Origin: Frankiales bacterium
GTDB taxonomy: Bacteria; Actinomycetota; Actinomycetes; Mycobacteriales; SCTD01
Length of the DNA: 14,613 bases
Assembly (NCBI GenBank): GCA_004299215.1
Contig: SCTD01000451.1
Span: 1 to 14,613 of the forward strand
Direction of reading: 5' to 3'
The notes below the pieces were generated by a model. It saw only the letters and a program-made list of their open reading frames with translations, was not told the origin of the DNA and did no database searches. This document shows, piece by piece, positions 1 through 7,679 of the stretch; position 1 is the stretch's first letter, and each line of letters starts with the position of its first letter. The position numbers were made by a program, and so were the translations under genes.

Positions 1-688
1 CCGGCGTGCGCAGCAGGATGCGCAGGTCTGTGCGGAGGGAGAGCTTCTCGATGTACTCGAGGTCGATGTGCGTGACCTCGTGCATCGGGCGGCCGCCTCG
101 GGCGGAGACCTGCCACAGCCCGGTGAGCCCCGGTCGCACGACGTGGCGGTGGTGCTGCCAGTCGCTGTACCTGGCGACGACCTCGGCGAGCTCGGGCCGC
201 GGGCCGACGATGCTCATGTCCCCGCGCAGCACGTTCCACAGCTGCGGCAGCTCGTCCAGGCTGGTCTTGCGCAGGAGCCTGCCCAGCTCGGTGTGGCGCG
301 GGTCGTGCGGGCTCTTGTGCGTCTGCCGCCGGTCCGGCCCGGACCAGTGCCGCTCGCCCTCGCGCCCGCGGCGGTCCATGCCCATCGTGCGGAACTTCAG
401 GACGTGGAAGCTCTTGCCGTGCAGGCCGATGCGCTCCTGGCGGAAGAACACGGGCCGGCCGAGCCGGACGAGGACCGCCGAGGCCACCGCGGCCAGCACA
501 GGCAGCAGGACCAGGAGCGCGACGGTCGCGGCGAGCACGTCGAAGGCCCGCTTGGCGAACTGCTCGTAGCGCCCGGCCCGGTGCGGACGCAGCGGAAGGA
601 CCGCCGCGTCGCTCCGCGCCGCCTGCTGCGGGATGGGCGCGGCGAAGGCCGGCGCCAGGCCGACGAAGGCCTCGGCACGCTCGGTCAC
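1..688 (-). CDS. Bacterial sugar transferase (polyprenyl-phosphate hexose-1-phosphate transferase), 3' end cut by window edge
   Basis: The 229 visible residues match the catalytic part of the WcaJ/ExoY-type initiating transferases, which move a sugar-1-phosphate from a nucleotide sugar to undecaprenyl phosphate at the inner membrane face and so start exopolysaccharide synthesis. A hydrophobic helix at about residues 48-76 follows the family pattern KRAFD. Then come PVFFRQERIG (79-88), KFRTM (98-102), the catalytic-type acidic pair in SLDELPQLWNVLRGDMS (143-159), GPRP (162-165) and RPGLTGLWQVSARGG (185-199). There is no multi-helix N-terminal domain, so this is the short form. I chose GTG at 688 because GAGGGGGG lies just upstream and the frame closes at a stop before any earlier start. 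The gene is divergent from the DUF4012 gene, a pairing that suggests a surface-glycan locus. The last residues, usually about ten, lie beyond the left edge. The family is certain; the sugar is unknown. Confidence 0.93.
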   Translation of the reverse strand, partial: MTERAEAFVGLAPAFAAPIPQQAARSDAAVLPLRPHRAGRYEQFAKRAFDVLAATVALLVLLPVLAAVASAVLVRLGRPVFFRQERIGLHGKSFHVLKFRTMGMDRRGREGERHWSGPDRRQTHKSPHDPRHTELGRLLRKTSLDELPQLWNVLRGDMSIVGPRPELAEVVARYSDWQHHRHVVRPGLTGLWQVSARGGRPMHEVTHIDLEYIEKLSLRTDLRILLRTP

Positions 689-737
689 CGCACCCCCCTC
701 GCACGTCCTGCGCAACGCGGTCACATGGTCACTCTCT

Positions 738-766
738 GTTATAGCCGGTGAAACGGGTGAAGGAAA
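738..766 (-). promoter_or_regulatory. Candidate sigma-70-type promoter for the sugar transferase gene
   Basis: On the minus strand, TTTCCT (766-761) and TATAAC (743-738) are separated by 17 nt. This is a good -10 and a mediocre -35 inside the only AT-richer patch of the 689-857 divergent gap. The predicted transcription start near 731 would give a leader of about 40 nt ending in the GAGGGGGG ribosome binding site. The promoter is inferred from sequence match only. Confidence 0.4.
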
Positions 767-857
767 CCCTCCAACGGGGTGCGTAGGTTCACACCAGGGC
801 TGCCCGCAGGCCTGTGCCCGAATGCCCACCCGCCATGCATCATGGAGCCTCCCTGCC

Positions 858-2663
858 GTGTCCGCACGCTGCCGCCCGTCCCGTCAGTGGCGCCTTCTCG
901 TCCTGCTGGTACCTCTGCTCGGGGTGGCCCTCTGGGCGCTGACCGCCGGCCTGACGGCGCGCGGCGACCTGCTCGAGGTGCGCGCGGCGGTCAGCGACCT
1001 CCGGGAGGCCCCGCCGGAGACGGCCGGCGAGCTGCGCGACCGGCTCGCGTCTGCCGCGGCCGCTGCGCACCGGGCCCGCACCGCGCTCGGTCGACCCGGC
1101 CCGTCGCTGGTGGCGCGGCTCCCGTACGTCGGCCAGCCGCTCGCGGTGGAGCGCGATCTCGCCCTGCTGGCCGACGAACTGCTCGGGACCGCGACCCTGG
1201 TCGCGGCAGGTCTCGACGGGCTGGAGGTCGGCGAGCGGGTCGACACCGGTGCGGTGCAGCGCATCGCGGCACAGCTGCGGGAGGCCGGTGAGGCGATCGG
1301 ACCCCCCAGTGCCCGGCTGAGGGTGGCGTCGCTGGCCCTGCTCCCCGCTGGCACCCGCGCGGAGATCTCGGAGATCCGCGAGCAGCTGGTAGGGCTGGAC
1401 CGGCGCCTGGTCGACGCCGCCGGCGCAGTGTCTGCCGTCGCGGGCCTGCTCGGCGCCGAGGGACCCCGGGACCTCGTCGTCGTGCTGATGAACAACGCCG
1501 AGCTCCGCGGTTCGGGGGGCTACGCCGGCAGCTTCGCGCTGGTCCGCACCGAGCGGGGCCGGGTGTCGGTCCAGCCGTTCTCCGACGTCAACGAGGTGCA
1601 GGACCCGGCCGCCGACGCCCGCCTCGTCCCGGCCCCGGAGAGCTACGCGTCCCGGTGGGGCGTCTTCCTGGCCAACTCGACGCTCTGGAAGAACACCCTG
1701 ATGTCGGCGGACCAGCCGACCTCGGCCGGCGTCACCTGCGCCGTCGTCCGCCTGGCACCGGGTGCGCCCTGCGACGCGGTCGTGCTGCTGGACGTACCGG
1801 TGCTCGCACGCCTGGTCGAGCTCAGCGGCCCGCTCGACCTCGGGGACGGCCGGCCCGTCGCCGGCGGTGAGCTGGTGGAGGCGCTGCTGGTCGAGGCCTA
1901 CGCCGAGACGGGCGGCACGGCAGGCGACCAGGCGGGCCGGCGCGAGCGACTGCGGAAGGCGGCTGACACGGCGGTGCAGCAGCTCCTCGGGCGCGGCCTC
2001 GACGGCGTCGAGACGCTGGAGGTGCTCGCCGAGGCCGTCCGGGGCAGGCACGCGGCGCTGTGGTCGTCCCTCCCGCAGGAGCAGTCCGCGCTGCAGGCCG
2101 CCGGGTTGGCGGGGTCGGTCGACCCGCACGGCGGGGACGTCAACCTCGTGTCGGTCAACCAGATGAGCGCAGGCAAGCTGGACTACTACGTCGACCGCTC
2201 GGTCGGCCTGCTCGCTGTCGTGGACGGCGAGCAGGCCCAGGTCACCCAGAAGGTCACGCTCACGCTGGACGCGCCGGTCGGGCTGCCGCCGTACGTCCTC
2301 GGGGTCCGCGGTGGCCGGCTCGTCGAGCTGATGGACATCGCCCTGGCCCCGGACGCGCGCGACGTGGTGCTGCGCCGCGACGGGCGCCTGCAGCCCGTCG
2401 CGCCGGTCGTCGAGACGGGCTCCCTCAGAGTCCCGGTCGACGTCGACCTCGGCGACGGGGACTCCGTGACCTTCGAGGTGAGCTACCGGGTGCCGCTGGA
2501 GGACGGCGCGTACCGCCTGCGGCTGCTCCCCCAGCCGCTGGCGCGTGACGCGGTCCTGCACCTGGCTGTGGTCGCAGCCCCCGGTCAGGTGCTCCGGGAC
2601 GGTGACGTGCGCTACGACGGGCCGTTCGACCGGACCCGCTCGATCGTGGCCCGGGTCAGGTGA
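858..2663 (+). CDS. DUF4012 domain-containing membrane-anchored protein
   Basis: A 601-residue protein with a short basic N-terminus and one transmembrane helix at about residues 13-32, followed by a long extracytoplasmic part. Recognisable DUF4012 blocks are LVVLMNNAELRGSGGYAGSF (about 205-225), LLDVPVLARLVELSGPLDL (about 310-328) and SVNQMSAGKLDYYVDRSVG (about 432-450). The molecular function of DUF4012 is unknown. In actinomycetes these genes often sit in exopolysaccharide clusters, which fits the divergent sugar transferase here. I prefer GTG 858 because GGAG at 844-847 lies 10 nt upstream and the helix then falls close to the N-terminus. ATG 822 is in frame and possible, with weaker GCAGG at 806-810. 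The frame stays open back to 633, but that stretch crosses the divergent promoter region and the sugar transferase start. The 3' end overlaps the convergent HAD gene by 8 nt. Confidence 0.88.
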   Translation: MSARCRPSRQWRLLVLLVPLLGVALWALTAGLTARGDLLEVRAAVSDLREAPPETAGELRDRLASAAAAAHRARTALGRPGPSLVARLPYVGQPLAVERDLALLADELLGTATLVAAGLDGLEVGERVDTGAVQRIAAQLREAGEAIGPPSARLRVASLALLPAGTRAEISEIREQLVGLDRRLVDAAGAVSAVAGLLGAEGPRDLVVVLMNNAELRGSGGYAGSFALVRTERGRVSVQPFSDVNEVQDPAADARLVPAPESYASRWGVFLANSTLWKNTLMSADQPTSAGVTCAVVRLAPGAPCDAVVLLDVPVLARLVELSGPLDLGDGRPVAGGELVEALLVEAYAETGGTAGDQAGRRERLRKAADTAVQQLLGRGLDGVETLEVLAEAVRGRHAALWSSLPQEQSALQAAGLAGSVDPHGGDVNLVSVNQMSAGKLDYYVDRSVGLLAVVDGEQAQVTQKVTLTLDAPVGLPPYVLGVRGGRLVELMDIALAPDARDVVLRRDGRLQPVAPVVETGSLRVPVDVDLGDGDSVTFEVSYRVPLEDGAYRLRLLPQPLARDAVLHLAVVAAPGQVLRDGDVRYDGPFDRTRSIVARVR

Positions 2664-3309
2664 CGAGGGCTCGCAGATCACGCACGCCGATCGTCTCCAG
2701 CGACGGCGCGACCAGTCGCCGCGGCGCCGGACCCAGCTCCACCCCCGGGACGCTCGGGACGGCGAGCACCGCGCACCCGGCCGCCTCCCCGGCGGCGACC
2801 CCCGACGGCGAGTCCTCGATCACCACGCACTGGGATGGGTCCACGCCGAGCCGTTCCGCGGCCGTCAGGTAGGGCTCGGGGTGCGGCTTCCCGTCGACCA
2901 CCTCGTCACCGGCGACGGTGACCGCGAACGGCCCCACGCCCCCGGCCAGCACGACGTCGACCAGGACGCGGTACGACGAGGAGACCAGTGCCTGCGGCAC
3001 CCCTTCCTCGTGCAACGCGGCCAGCAGCCCCACAGCGCCCGGCATCGGCGACAGCGACGTCCCGAACAGCTCCACCATGCGGCCGAGCAGCCACGCCGAG
3101 GTCGACGCGACCTGTGCCGGCGAGTCGGGCTGCCCGAAGTAGCGCAGCACCGTCGGCACCGCCACGTCGAGCCGGGTGCCGACGATCGCGGCCTTGATGT
3201 CCTCGTCCCAGGTTCCGCCGAAGGTCGCGGCGAGCTCCACCTCGGCGACCGTCCAGAGCGGCTCGGTGTCGACCAGCAGGCCGTCCATGTCCCAGAGCAC
3301 GGCCTGCAC
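2656..3309 (-). CDS. HAD-superfamily subfamily IA hydrolase (phosphatase or beta-phosphoglucomutase-like)
   Basis: A 217-residue protein, the usual size for a HAD-IA phosphatase with a helical cap. Motif I is LWDMDGLLVDTEP at residues 5-17 (nucleophile D7, acid/base D9). After the cap, VSSSYR supplies the motif II serine, GDEVVDGKPHPEPY the motif III lysine, and VIEDSPSG the motif IV acidic residues. The expected reaction is Mg-dependent hydrolysis or transfer of phosphate on a small cytosolic metabolite; the substrate cannot be told. The GTG start at 3309 shares its G with the TAG stop of the preceding small membrane protein gene, and GGGGAG (3325-3320) sits 10 nt upstream. Starts further upstream in this frame would lie inside that gene and add a compositionally odd arginine-rich tail. 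The gene is the last in the metH unit and runs 8 nt into the convergent DUF4012 gene. Confidence 0.9.
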   Translation of the reverse strand: MQAVLWDMDGLLVDTEPLWTVAEVELAATFGGTWDEDIKAAIVGTRLDVAVPTVLRYFGQPDSPAQVASTSAWLLGRMVELFGTSLSPMPGAVGLLAALHEEGVPQALVSSSYRVLVDVVLAGGVGPFAVTVAGDEVVDGKPHPEPYLTAAERLGVDPSQCVVIEDSPSGVAAGEAAGCAVLAVPSVPGVELGPAPRRLVAPSLETIGVRDLRALVT

Positions 3310-3596
3310 TAGCGCCGCGCTCCCCGCCAGCAGAGCCAGAGCACGAGCAGCAGGGCGGGCACCGACAGCAGGTCGCCCAGGTGCAGGCCGTTGCCCTCGA
3401 CGACGACGAACAGGACGGGCCCGTCGTACGCGCCGCTGGTCAGCGTCCAGCCGACCAGCCCGGCGGACGCGGCGGCCGCCGCCGGCGCCTCCCACCGGCG
3501 GTTGCGCAGGGCGACGACGGCGAGGACGGTGCCGACGACGAGCAGCACCAGGCTGAGCAGGGCGCGGGTGCTCTCTGCCTCGGGGAGCAGGCCCAC
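3309..3596 (-). CDS. Small integral membrane protein of unknown function, translationally linked to metH
   Basis: A 95-residue protein I do not recognise. Hydrophobic segments lie at about residues 12-30, 39-56 and 76-90. The weaker middle one makes two or three membrane helices possible. Between the second and third helices is a less hydrophobic stretch, FVVVEGNGLHLGD (63-75). The C-terminus is basic (RGARR), consistent with a cytoplasmic tail. The GTG start overlaps the metH TAG stop in a TAGTG, and the gene ends in another TAGTG shared with the HAD start, so all three genes should be co-translated. No clear ribosome binding site precedes the start, which fits reinitiation after metH. Membrane segments in the right frame, third-position GC bias and the paired overlaps argue that it is real. 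A role with MetH or HAD is only inferred from position. Confidence 0.75.
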   Translation of the reverse strand: MGLLPEAESTRALLSLVLLVVGTVLAVVALRNRRWEAPAAAAASAGLVGWTLTSGAYDGPVLFVVVEGNGLHLGDLLSVPALLLVLWLCWRGARR

Positions 3597-6500
3597 TAGC
3601 GGGCCGCGAAGTACTTGGCGGCGGGGTGGTGCACGACGAGGGCAGCCGTCGACTGCTCCGGCACGAGCATCGACTCCTCCGACAGGTGGACGCCGATCCG
3701 CTGCCAGTCGAGCAGGACCTGGACCTTGTCCTGGTCCTCGACGTCCGGGCAGGCCGGGTAGCCGAAGGAGTAGCGCGAGCCGCGGTAGGCCTGCTTGGAC
3801 AGCTTCTGCTGCAGCGGTGTCGCGGGGTCGTCCGGGAAGCCCAGCTCGGCGCGGACCCGGGCGTGCCACATCTCGGCCAGCGCCTCGGTGAGCTGGACGG
3901 ACAGGCCGTGCAGCTCGAGGTACTCCCGGTAGGAGTTCTCGGCGAACATCTCCCCGGTCACCTCGGCGACGTGGGAGCCCATGGTCACGACCTGGAACGC
4001 CACGACGTCCACCTCCCCGCTCTCCTGCGGGCGGAAGAAGTCGGCCAGGCACAGCCGCCGGTCGCGCCGCTGGCGCGGGAAGGTGAAGCGGCAGCGCTCG
4101 TCGCCGGTGTCGTGGTCGAGGACGATGAGGTCCTCGCCCTTGGACACGGCCGGGAAGTAGCCGTGCACGACCGCCGGCTCGACGATCCCCTCGGCCTGCA
4201 CTCGGGCGAGCAGGTCGCGCAGCCGCGGCCGGCCCTCGGTCTCGACGAGCTCGTCGTACGACGGACCGTCACCGCCGCGGGCGCCGCGCAGCCCCCACTG
4301 GCCGAGGAAGAGCGCGCGCTCGTCCAGCCAGGAGGAGTAGTCGGCGAGGGCGATGCCCTTGGAGACGCGCGATCCCCAGAAGGGCGGAGTCGGGATCTCG
4401 TTGTCGTTGGTCACGTCGGAGCGGCCGCCCGGCTCGGGATCCTCCTCGGCGGCGCGGCGCGACTCGGCGATGGCCTTGGACCTCAGGTGGCGCTTCTTGC
4501 GCTCCTCCTCCTTGGCCCGGTCCTCGGCGAGCTGCTCGGGTGCGACCTCGCCGCGCTTGACCGCCATCAGGGTGTCCATCAGGCGCAGCCCCTCGAAGGC
4601 GTCGCGGGCGTACTTCACCTCGCCGTCGAAGACCTCGTCGAGGTCCTGCTCGACGTAGGCGCGGGTCAGCGCGGCACCGCCGAGGATGACCGGGAACGTC
4701 GCCGCGATGCCGCGGGCGTTCATCTCGACGAGGTTCTCCTTCATCACCACCGTCGACTTGACCAGCAGCCCGGACATCCCGATGACGTCGGCCCGGTGCT
4801 CCTCGGCCGCCTCCAGGATGGCGTTGACCGGCTGCTTGATGCCGAGGTTGATCACGGTGTAGCCGTTGTTGGTCAGGATGATGTCGACGAGGTTCTTGCC
4901 GATGTCGTGCACGTCGCCCTTGACCGTGGCCAGCACGATCTTGCCCTTGCCCTCCTGGCCCTCGACCTTCTCCATGTGCGGCTCGAGGTGCGCGACGGCG
5001 GTCTTCATCACCTCGGCGCTCTGCAGCACGAACGGCAGCTGCATCTGGCCGGAGCCGAAGAGCTCGCCGACGACCTTCATCCCGCCGAGCAGGGTGTCGT
5101 TGACGATCTGCAGCGGCTTCTGCCCCTGCGCCATCGCCTCGTCGAGATCGGCCTCCAGGCCGTTCTTCTCGCCGTCGATGATCCGGCGCTTGAGCCGCTC
5201 GTCGAGCGGCAGCTCCATCAGGGCGTCCAGGCGCGACCCGGGTCCGGCGCCCTCCTCGACGTTCTCGAACAGGTCGAGGAACGCGGTCAGCGGGTCGTAG
5301 CCCTCCCGGCGCCGGTCGTGGACCAGGTCGAGGGCGACCTCGCGCTGGTCGTCCGGGATCCGGTTCATCGGCAGGATCTTGCTGGCGTGCACGATCGCGC
5401 TGGACAGGCCGGCCTTCTGGCACTCGTGCAGGAAGACGGAGTTCAGGACGACACGAGCGGCCGGCTTGAGGCCGAAGGAGATGTTCGACAAACCGAGCGT
5501 CGTGCCGACCTCCGGGTGCTTGTCCTTCAGCAACCGGATCGCCTCGATGGTCTCGATGCCGTCGCGCCGCGACTCCTCCTGTCCGGTGCCGAGGGTGAAG
5601 GTCAGGAAGTCGACCAGGATGTCGCTGGGGCGCATCCCCCACTCGCCGGTCAGCGTGGTGATGAGGCGCTCCGCGACGCGCATCTTCCACTCGGCGGTGC
5701 GGGCCTGGCCCTCCTCGTCGATGGTCAGCGCGACGACGGCGGCACCGTGCTCGCGCACGATCGGCATGATGCGCGCGAAGCGGCTCTCCGGACCCTCGCC
5801 GTCCTCGAAGTTGACCGAGTTGATCACCGCGCGCCCGCCGAGGCACTCGAGCCCGGCCTCGATCACCGGCGGCTCGGTGGAGTCGAGCATGATCGGCAGG
5901 GTCGACGCCGTGGCCAGCCGCGACGCGGCGTCGCGCATGTCGATCGCGCCGTCACGCCCGACGTAGTCGACGCAGAGGTCGATCAGGTGGGCGCCCTCGC
6001 GCACGGCCTCGCGCCCGATGTCGACGACCTTCTCCCAGTCGCCGGCGATCATCGCCTCGCGGAAGGCCTTGGAGCCGTTGGTGTTGGTGCGCTCGCCGAT
6101 CATCAGCACGCCGGCGTCCTGGTGGAACGGCACGGCGGAGTAGAGCGACGCCGCTGACGGCTCGACGACCGGCGTACGGGCGACGACCTCGCGGCCGCGC
6201 ACCCGCTCGACGACCTGCCGGAGGTGCTCCGGGGTCGTGCCGCAGCAGCCGCCGACGAGCCCCACGCCGTACGTCGTGACGAACTCCTCGAGCGCGTCCG
6301 CGAGCTCCTTCGGCTGGAGGGGGTAGACGGCACCGTCCTTGCCGAGCTCGGGCAGGCCGGCGTTCGGCATCACCGACAGCGGCACCGTCGCGTGCTGCGA
6401 CAGGAAGCGCAGGTGCTCGCTCATCTCGGCCGGGCCGGTGGCGCAGTTCATCCCGATGACGTCGATGCCGAGCGGCTCCAGAGCGGCGAGCGCCGCGCCG

Positions 6501-7126
6501 ATCTCGGACCCGAGCAGCATCGTGCCGGTCAGCTCGACGGTGACCTGGGCGATGAGGACCACTCGCCTGCCGGTGGCGGCCATCGCGCGCTTCGCGCCGA
6601 CGACCGCGGACTTCACCTGGAGCAGGTCCTGCGCGGTCTCGACGAGGATGGCGTCGGCGCCGCCCTCGATCATCGCCTCGCACTGCTCCTGGTAGGCGTC
6701 GCGCAGCGTGGCGTACGGCACGTGCCCCAGGGTGGGGAGCTTCGTGCCGGGCCCGACCGAGCCGATGACGTAGCGCGGCCGGTCCGGGGTGGCCCACGCG
6801 TCCGCCGCCTCACGGGCGATCCGCGCGCCGGCGAACGCGGTCTCGCGGATCCGCTCCGGGATGCCGTACTCCGACAACCCCGCCCAGTTGGAGCCGAAGG
6901 TGTTGGTCTCGACGGCGTCGCAGCCGGCCTCGAAGTAGGCGTCGTGGACGCTGCGCACCACGTCCGGACGGGTCACGTTGAGGATCTCGTTGCAGCCCTC
7001 GTGCCCCTCGAAGTCCACGTCCACGTCGAGGTCGTGCGCCTGCAGCATCGTGCCCATCGCCCCGTCCGCGACCACGACGCGCTCGCGGAGCGCGGCCAGC
7101 AGGGGCGGGGTCGACGTGTCGGTCAC
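3596..7126 (-). CDS. metH: Cobalamin-dependent methionine synthase (5-methyltetrahydrofolate:homocysteine methyltransferase)
   Basis: A full-length 1176-residue MetH, slightly shorter than the roughly 1227 residues of the E. coli enzyme. It transfers a methyl group from 5-methyltetrahydrofolate to homocysteine through bound cobalamin, in the cytosol. All four modules are present. The homocysteine module has zinc ligands C228 (GMNCATGP) and C294/C295 (VGGCCGTTPEH). The folate module begins near ERTNTNGSKAF (345-355). The cobalamin cap and domain carry GDVHDIGKN (737-745), with H740 as the lower axial ligand. The reactivation domain has MGSHV (1049-1053) and RYSFGYPACPD (1118-1128) for S-adenosylmethionine. 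A charged linker rich in Lys, Arg and Glu (about 865-900) joins the last two modules. The GTG start at 7126 lies 6 nt after TAGGAT with no Shine-Dalgarno sequence, suggesting a leaderless mRNA. It is the first gene of a three-gene unit and divergent from a universal stress gene. Confidence 0.98.
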   Translation of the reverse strand: MTDTSTPPLLAALRERVVVADGAMGTMLQAHDLDVDVDFEGHEGCNEILNVTRPDVVRSVHDAYFEAGCDAVETNTFGSNWAGLSEYGIPERIRETAFAGARIAREAADAWATPDRPRYVIGSVGPGTKLPTLGHVPYATLRDAYQEQCEAMIEGGADAILVETAQDLLQVKSAVVGAKRAMAATGRRVVLIAQVTVELTGTMLLGSEIGAALAALEPLGIDVIGMNCATGPAEMSEHLRFLSQHATVPLSVMPNAGLPELGKDGAVYPLQPKELADALEEFVTTYGVGLVGGCCGTTPEHLRQVVERVRGREVVARTPVVEPSAASLYSAVPFHQDAGVLMIGERTNTNGSKAFREAMIAGDWEKVVDIGREAVREGAHLIDLCVDYVGRDGAIDMRDAASRLATASTLPIMLDSTEPPVIEAGLECLGGRAVINSVNFEDGEGPESRFARIMPIVREHGAAVVALTIDEEGQARTAEWKMRVAERLITTLTGEWGMRPSDILVDFLTFTLGTGQEESRRDGIETIEAIRLLKDKHPEVGTTLGLSNISFGLKPAARVVLNSVFLHECQKAGLSSAIVHASKILPMNRIPDDQREVALDLVHDRRREGYDPLTAFLDLFENVEEGAGPGSRLDALMELPLDERLKRRIIDGEKNGLEADLDEAMAQGQKPLQIVNDTLLGGMKVVGELFGSGQMQLPFVLQSAEVMKTAVAHLEPHMEKVEGQEGKGKIVLATVKGDVHDIGKNLVDIILTNNGYTVINLGIKQPVNAILEAAEEHRADVIGMSGLLVKSTVVMKENLVEMNARGIAATFPVILGGAALTRAYVEQDLDEVFDGEVKYARDAFEGLRLMDTLMAVKRGEVAPEQLAEDRAKEEERKKRHLRSKAIAESRRAAEEDPEPGGRSDVTNDNEIPTPPFWGSRVSKGIALADYSSWLDERALFLGQWGLRGARGGDGPSYDELVETEGRPRLRDLLARVQAEGIVEPAVVHGYFPAVSKGEDLIVLDHDTGDERCRFTFPRQRRDRRLCLADFFRPQESGEVDVVAFQVVTMGSHVAEVTGEMFAENSYREYLELHGLSVQLTEALAEMWHARVRAELGFPDDPATPLQQKLSKQAYRGSRYSFGYPACPDVEDQDKVQVLLDWQRIGVHLSEESMLVPEQSTAALVVHHPAAKYFAAR

Positions 7127-7138
7127 TGCCCGATCCTA
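7127..7138 (-). promoter_or_regulatory. Leaderless-type -10 element of metH (TAGGAT, 6 nt, GTG)
   Basis: On the minus strand TAGGAT occupies 7138-7133 and is followed by CGGGCA and then the metH GTG. TANNNT placed 6-7 nt from the start codon is the known signature of actinobacterial leaderless transcripts, in which the mRNA begins at the start codon itself. No GGAGG-like site is present between the hexamer and the GTG, and no good -35 is visible. The 85-nt divergent gap also leaves no room for a cobalamin riboswitch. Confidence 0.65.
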
Positions 7139-7142
7139 CCGA

Positions 7143-7163
7143 GGCGGGTCGGCCGGGCCCGCC
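7143..7163. promoter_or_regulatory. Inverted repeat in the metH/universal-stress-protein divergent gap
   Basis: GGCGGG (7143-7148) and CCCGCC (7158-7163) form a perfect 6-bp inverted repeat around a 9-nt centre. It lies between the metH -10 (7138-7133) and the weak plus-strand hexamer TAGGTT (7173-7178). The position suits an operator that could affect both promoters. In DNA this GC-rich a 6-bp GC palindrome can occur by chance, so function is not established. Confidence 0.25.
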
Positions 7164-7211
7164 GCCGAGAGGTAGGTTCCGCGTCACACGGACCCGCTCC
7201 TCGGAGGGCAG

Positions 7212-7679
7212 ATGAGCTCGTACAGCACCGTCCTGGTCGGCACCGACGGCTCGGACTCCTCGTTCAGGGCGGTGGAGCGCGCGGCGGAGGTGGCCGCGGG
7301 CGTGGGTGCCACCCTGCTCATCGCCTGCGCCTACCACCCCATGTCGGCCCGCGAGCAGCAGGACGCGGCCAACGCGCTGGGCGGCGAGGCCTACAAGGTC
7401 TCCGGGTCGAGCCCGGCGGAGAACGTCCTGCGCGACGCCGCTGAGCGCGCCCGCAAGGCGGGCGCCGACTCCGTCGACACCATCGCCGTCGAGGGCGACC
7501 CCGTCGACGAGCTCACCCGGCTGGTGAAGGACCGGTCGGTCGACCTGGTCGTGGTCGGGAACCGCGGCCTCAACAGCCTCGCCGGCCGGCTGCTGGGCTC
7601 GGTCCCGGCCAACATCAGCCACCGGGCCGGCTGCGACGTGCTCATCGTGCACACCACCGGGCGCGGCTCGAAGCGGTGA
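7212..7679 (+). CDS. Universal stress protein, UspA family, single domain
   Basis: A 155-residue cytosolic protein of the normal size for one Usp domain. The first strand is STVLVGTDGSDSS (residues 5-17), with the acidic residue that contacts the nucleotide base in ATP-binding members. The C-terminal part carries VVVGNRGLNSLAGRLLGSV, which matches the Gly-x2-Gly-x9-Gly-(Ser/Thr) phosphate-binding pattern, and ends in the typical last strand DVLIVH. It is therefore likely an ATP-binding, dimeric Usp; the physiological target is unknown. The ATG start is preceded by GGAGGG (7203-7208). A weak -10, TAGGTT at 7173-7178, could serve it. The gene ends in a GTGA overlap with the alpha/beta hydrolase gene, so the three downstream-directed genes likely form one operon. 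Confidence 0.94.
   Translation: MSSYSTVLVGTDGSDSSFRAVERAAEVAAGVGATLLIACAYHPMSAREQQDAANALGGEAYKVSGSSPAENVLRDAAERARKAGADSVDTIAVEGDPVDELTRLVKDRSVDLVVVGNRGLNSLAGRLLGSVPANISHRAGCDVLIVHTTGRGSKR

Noticed and set aside
633..857. ATG 633 as start of the DUF4012 gene
   Set aside because: It would overlap the divergent sugar transferase start and cross its promoter. Starts at 822 or 858 place the membrane helix near the N-terminus, and 858 has a better ribosome binding site.
840..2681. 613-residue open frame on the minus strand across the DUF4012 gene
   Set aside because: It is a composition shadow: Arg/Gly/Ala/His-rich with no domain signature and opposite a well-recognised DUF4012 protein.
3626..6157. 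843-residue open frame on the plus strand antisense to metH
   Set aside because: Repeats of Leu/Val/Asp/His-rich low-complexity protein, typical of the complement of a high-GC gene. The opposite strand encodes an intact MetH with all catalytic motifs.
7127..7211. Cobalamin or S-adenosylmethionine riboswitch upstream of metH
   Set aside because: Only 85 nt separate metH from the divergent gene, and the TAGGAT element predicts no 5' leader. No B12-box or other riboswitch motif was seen.
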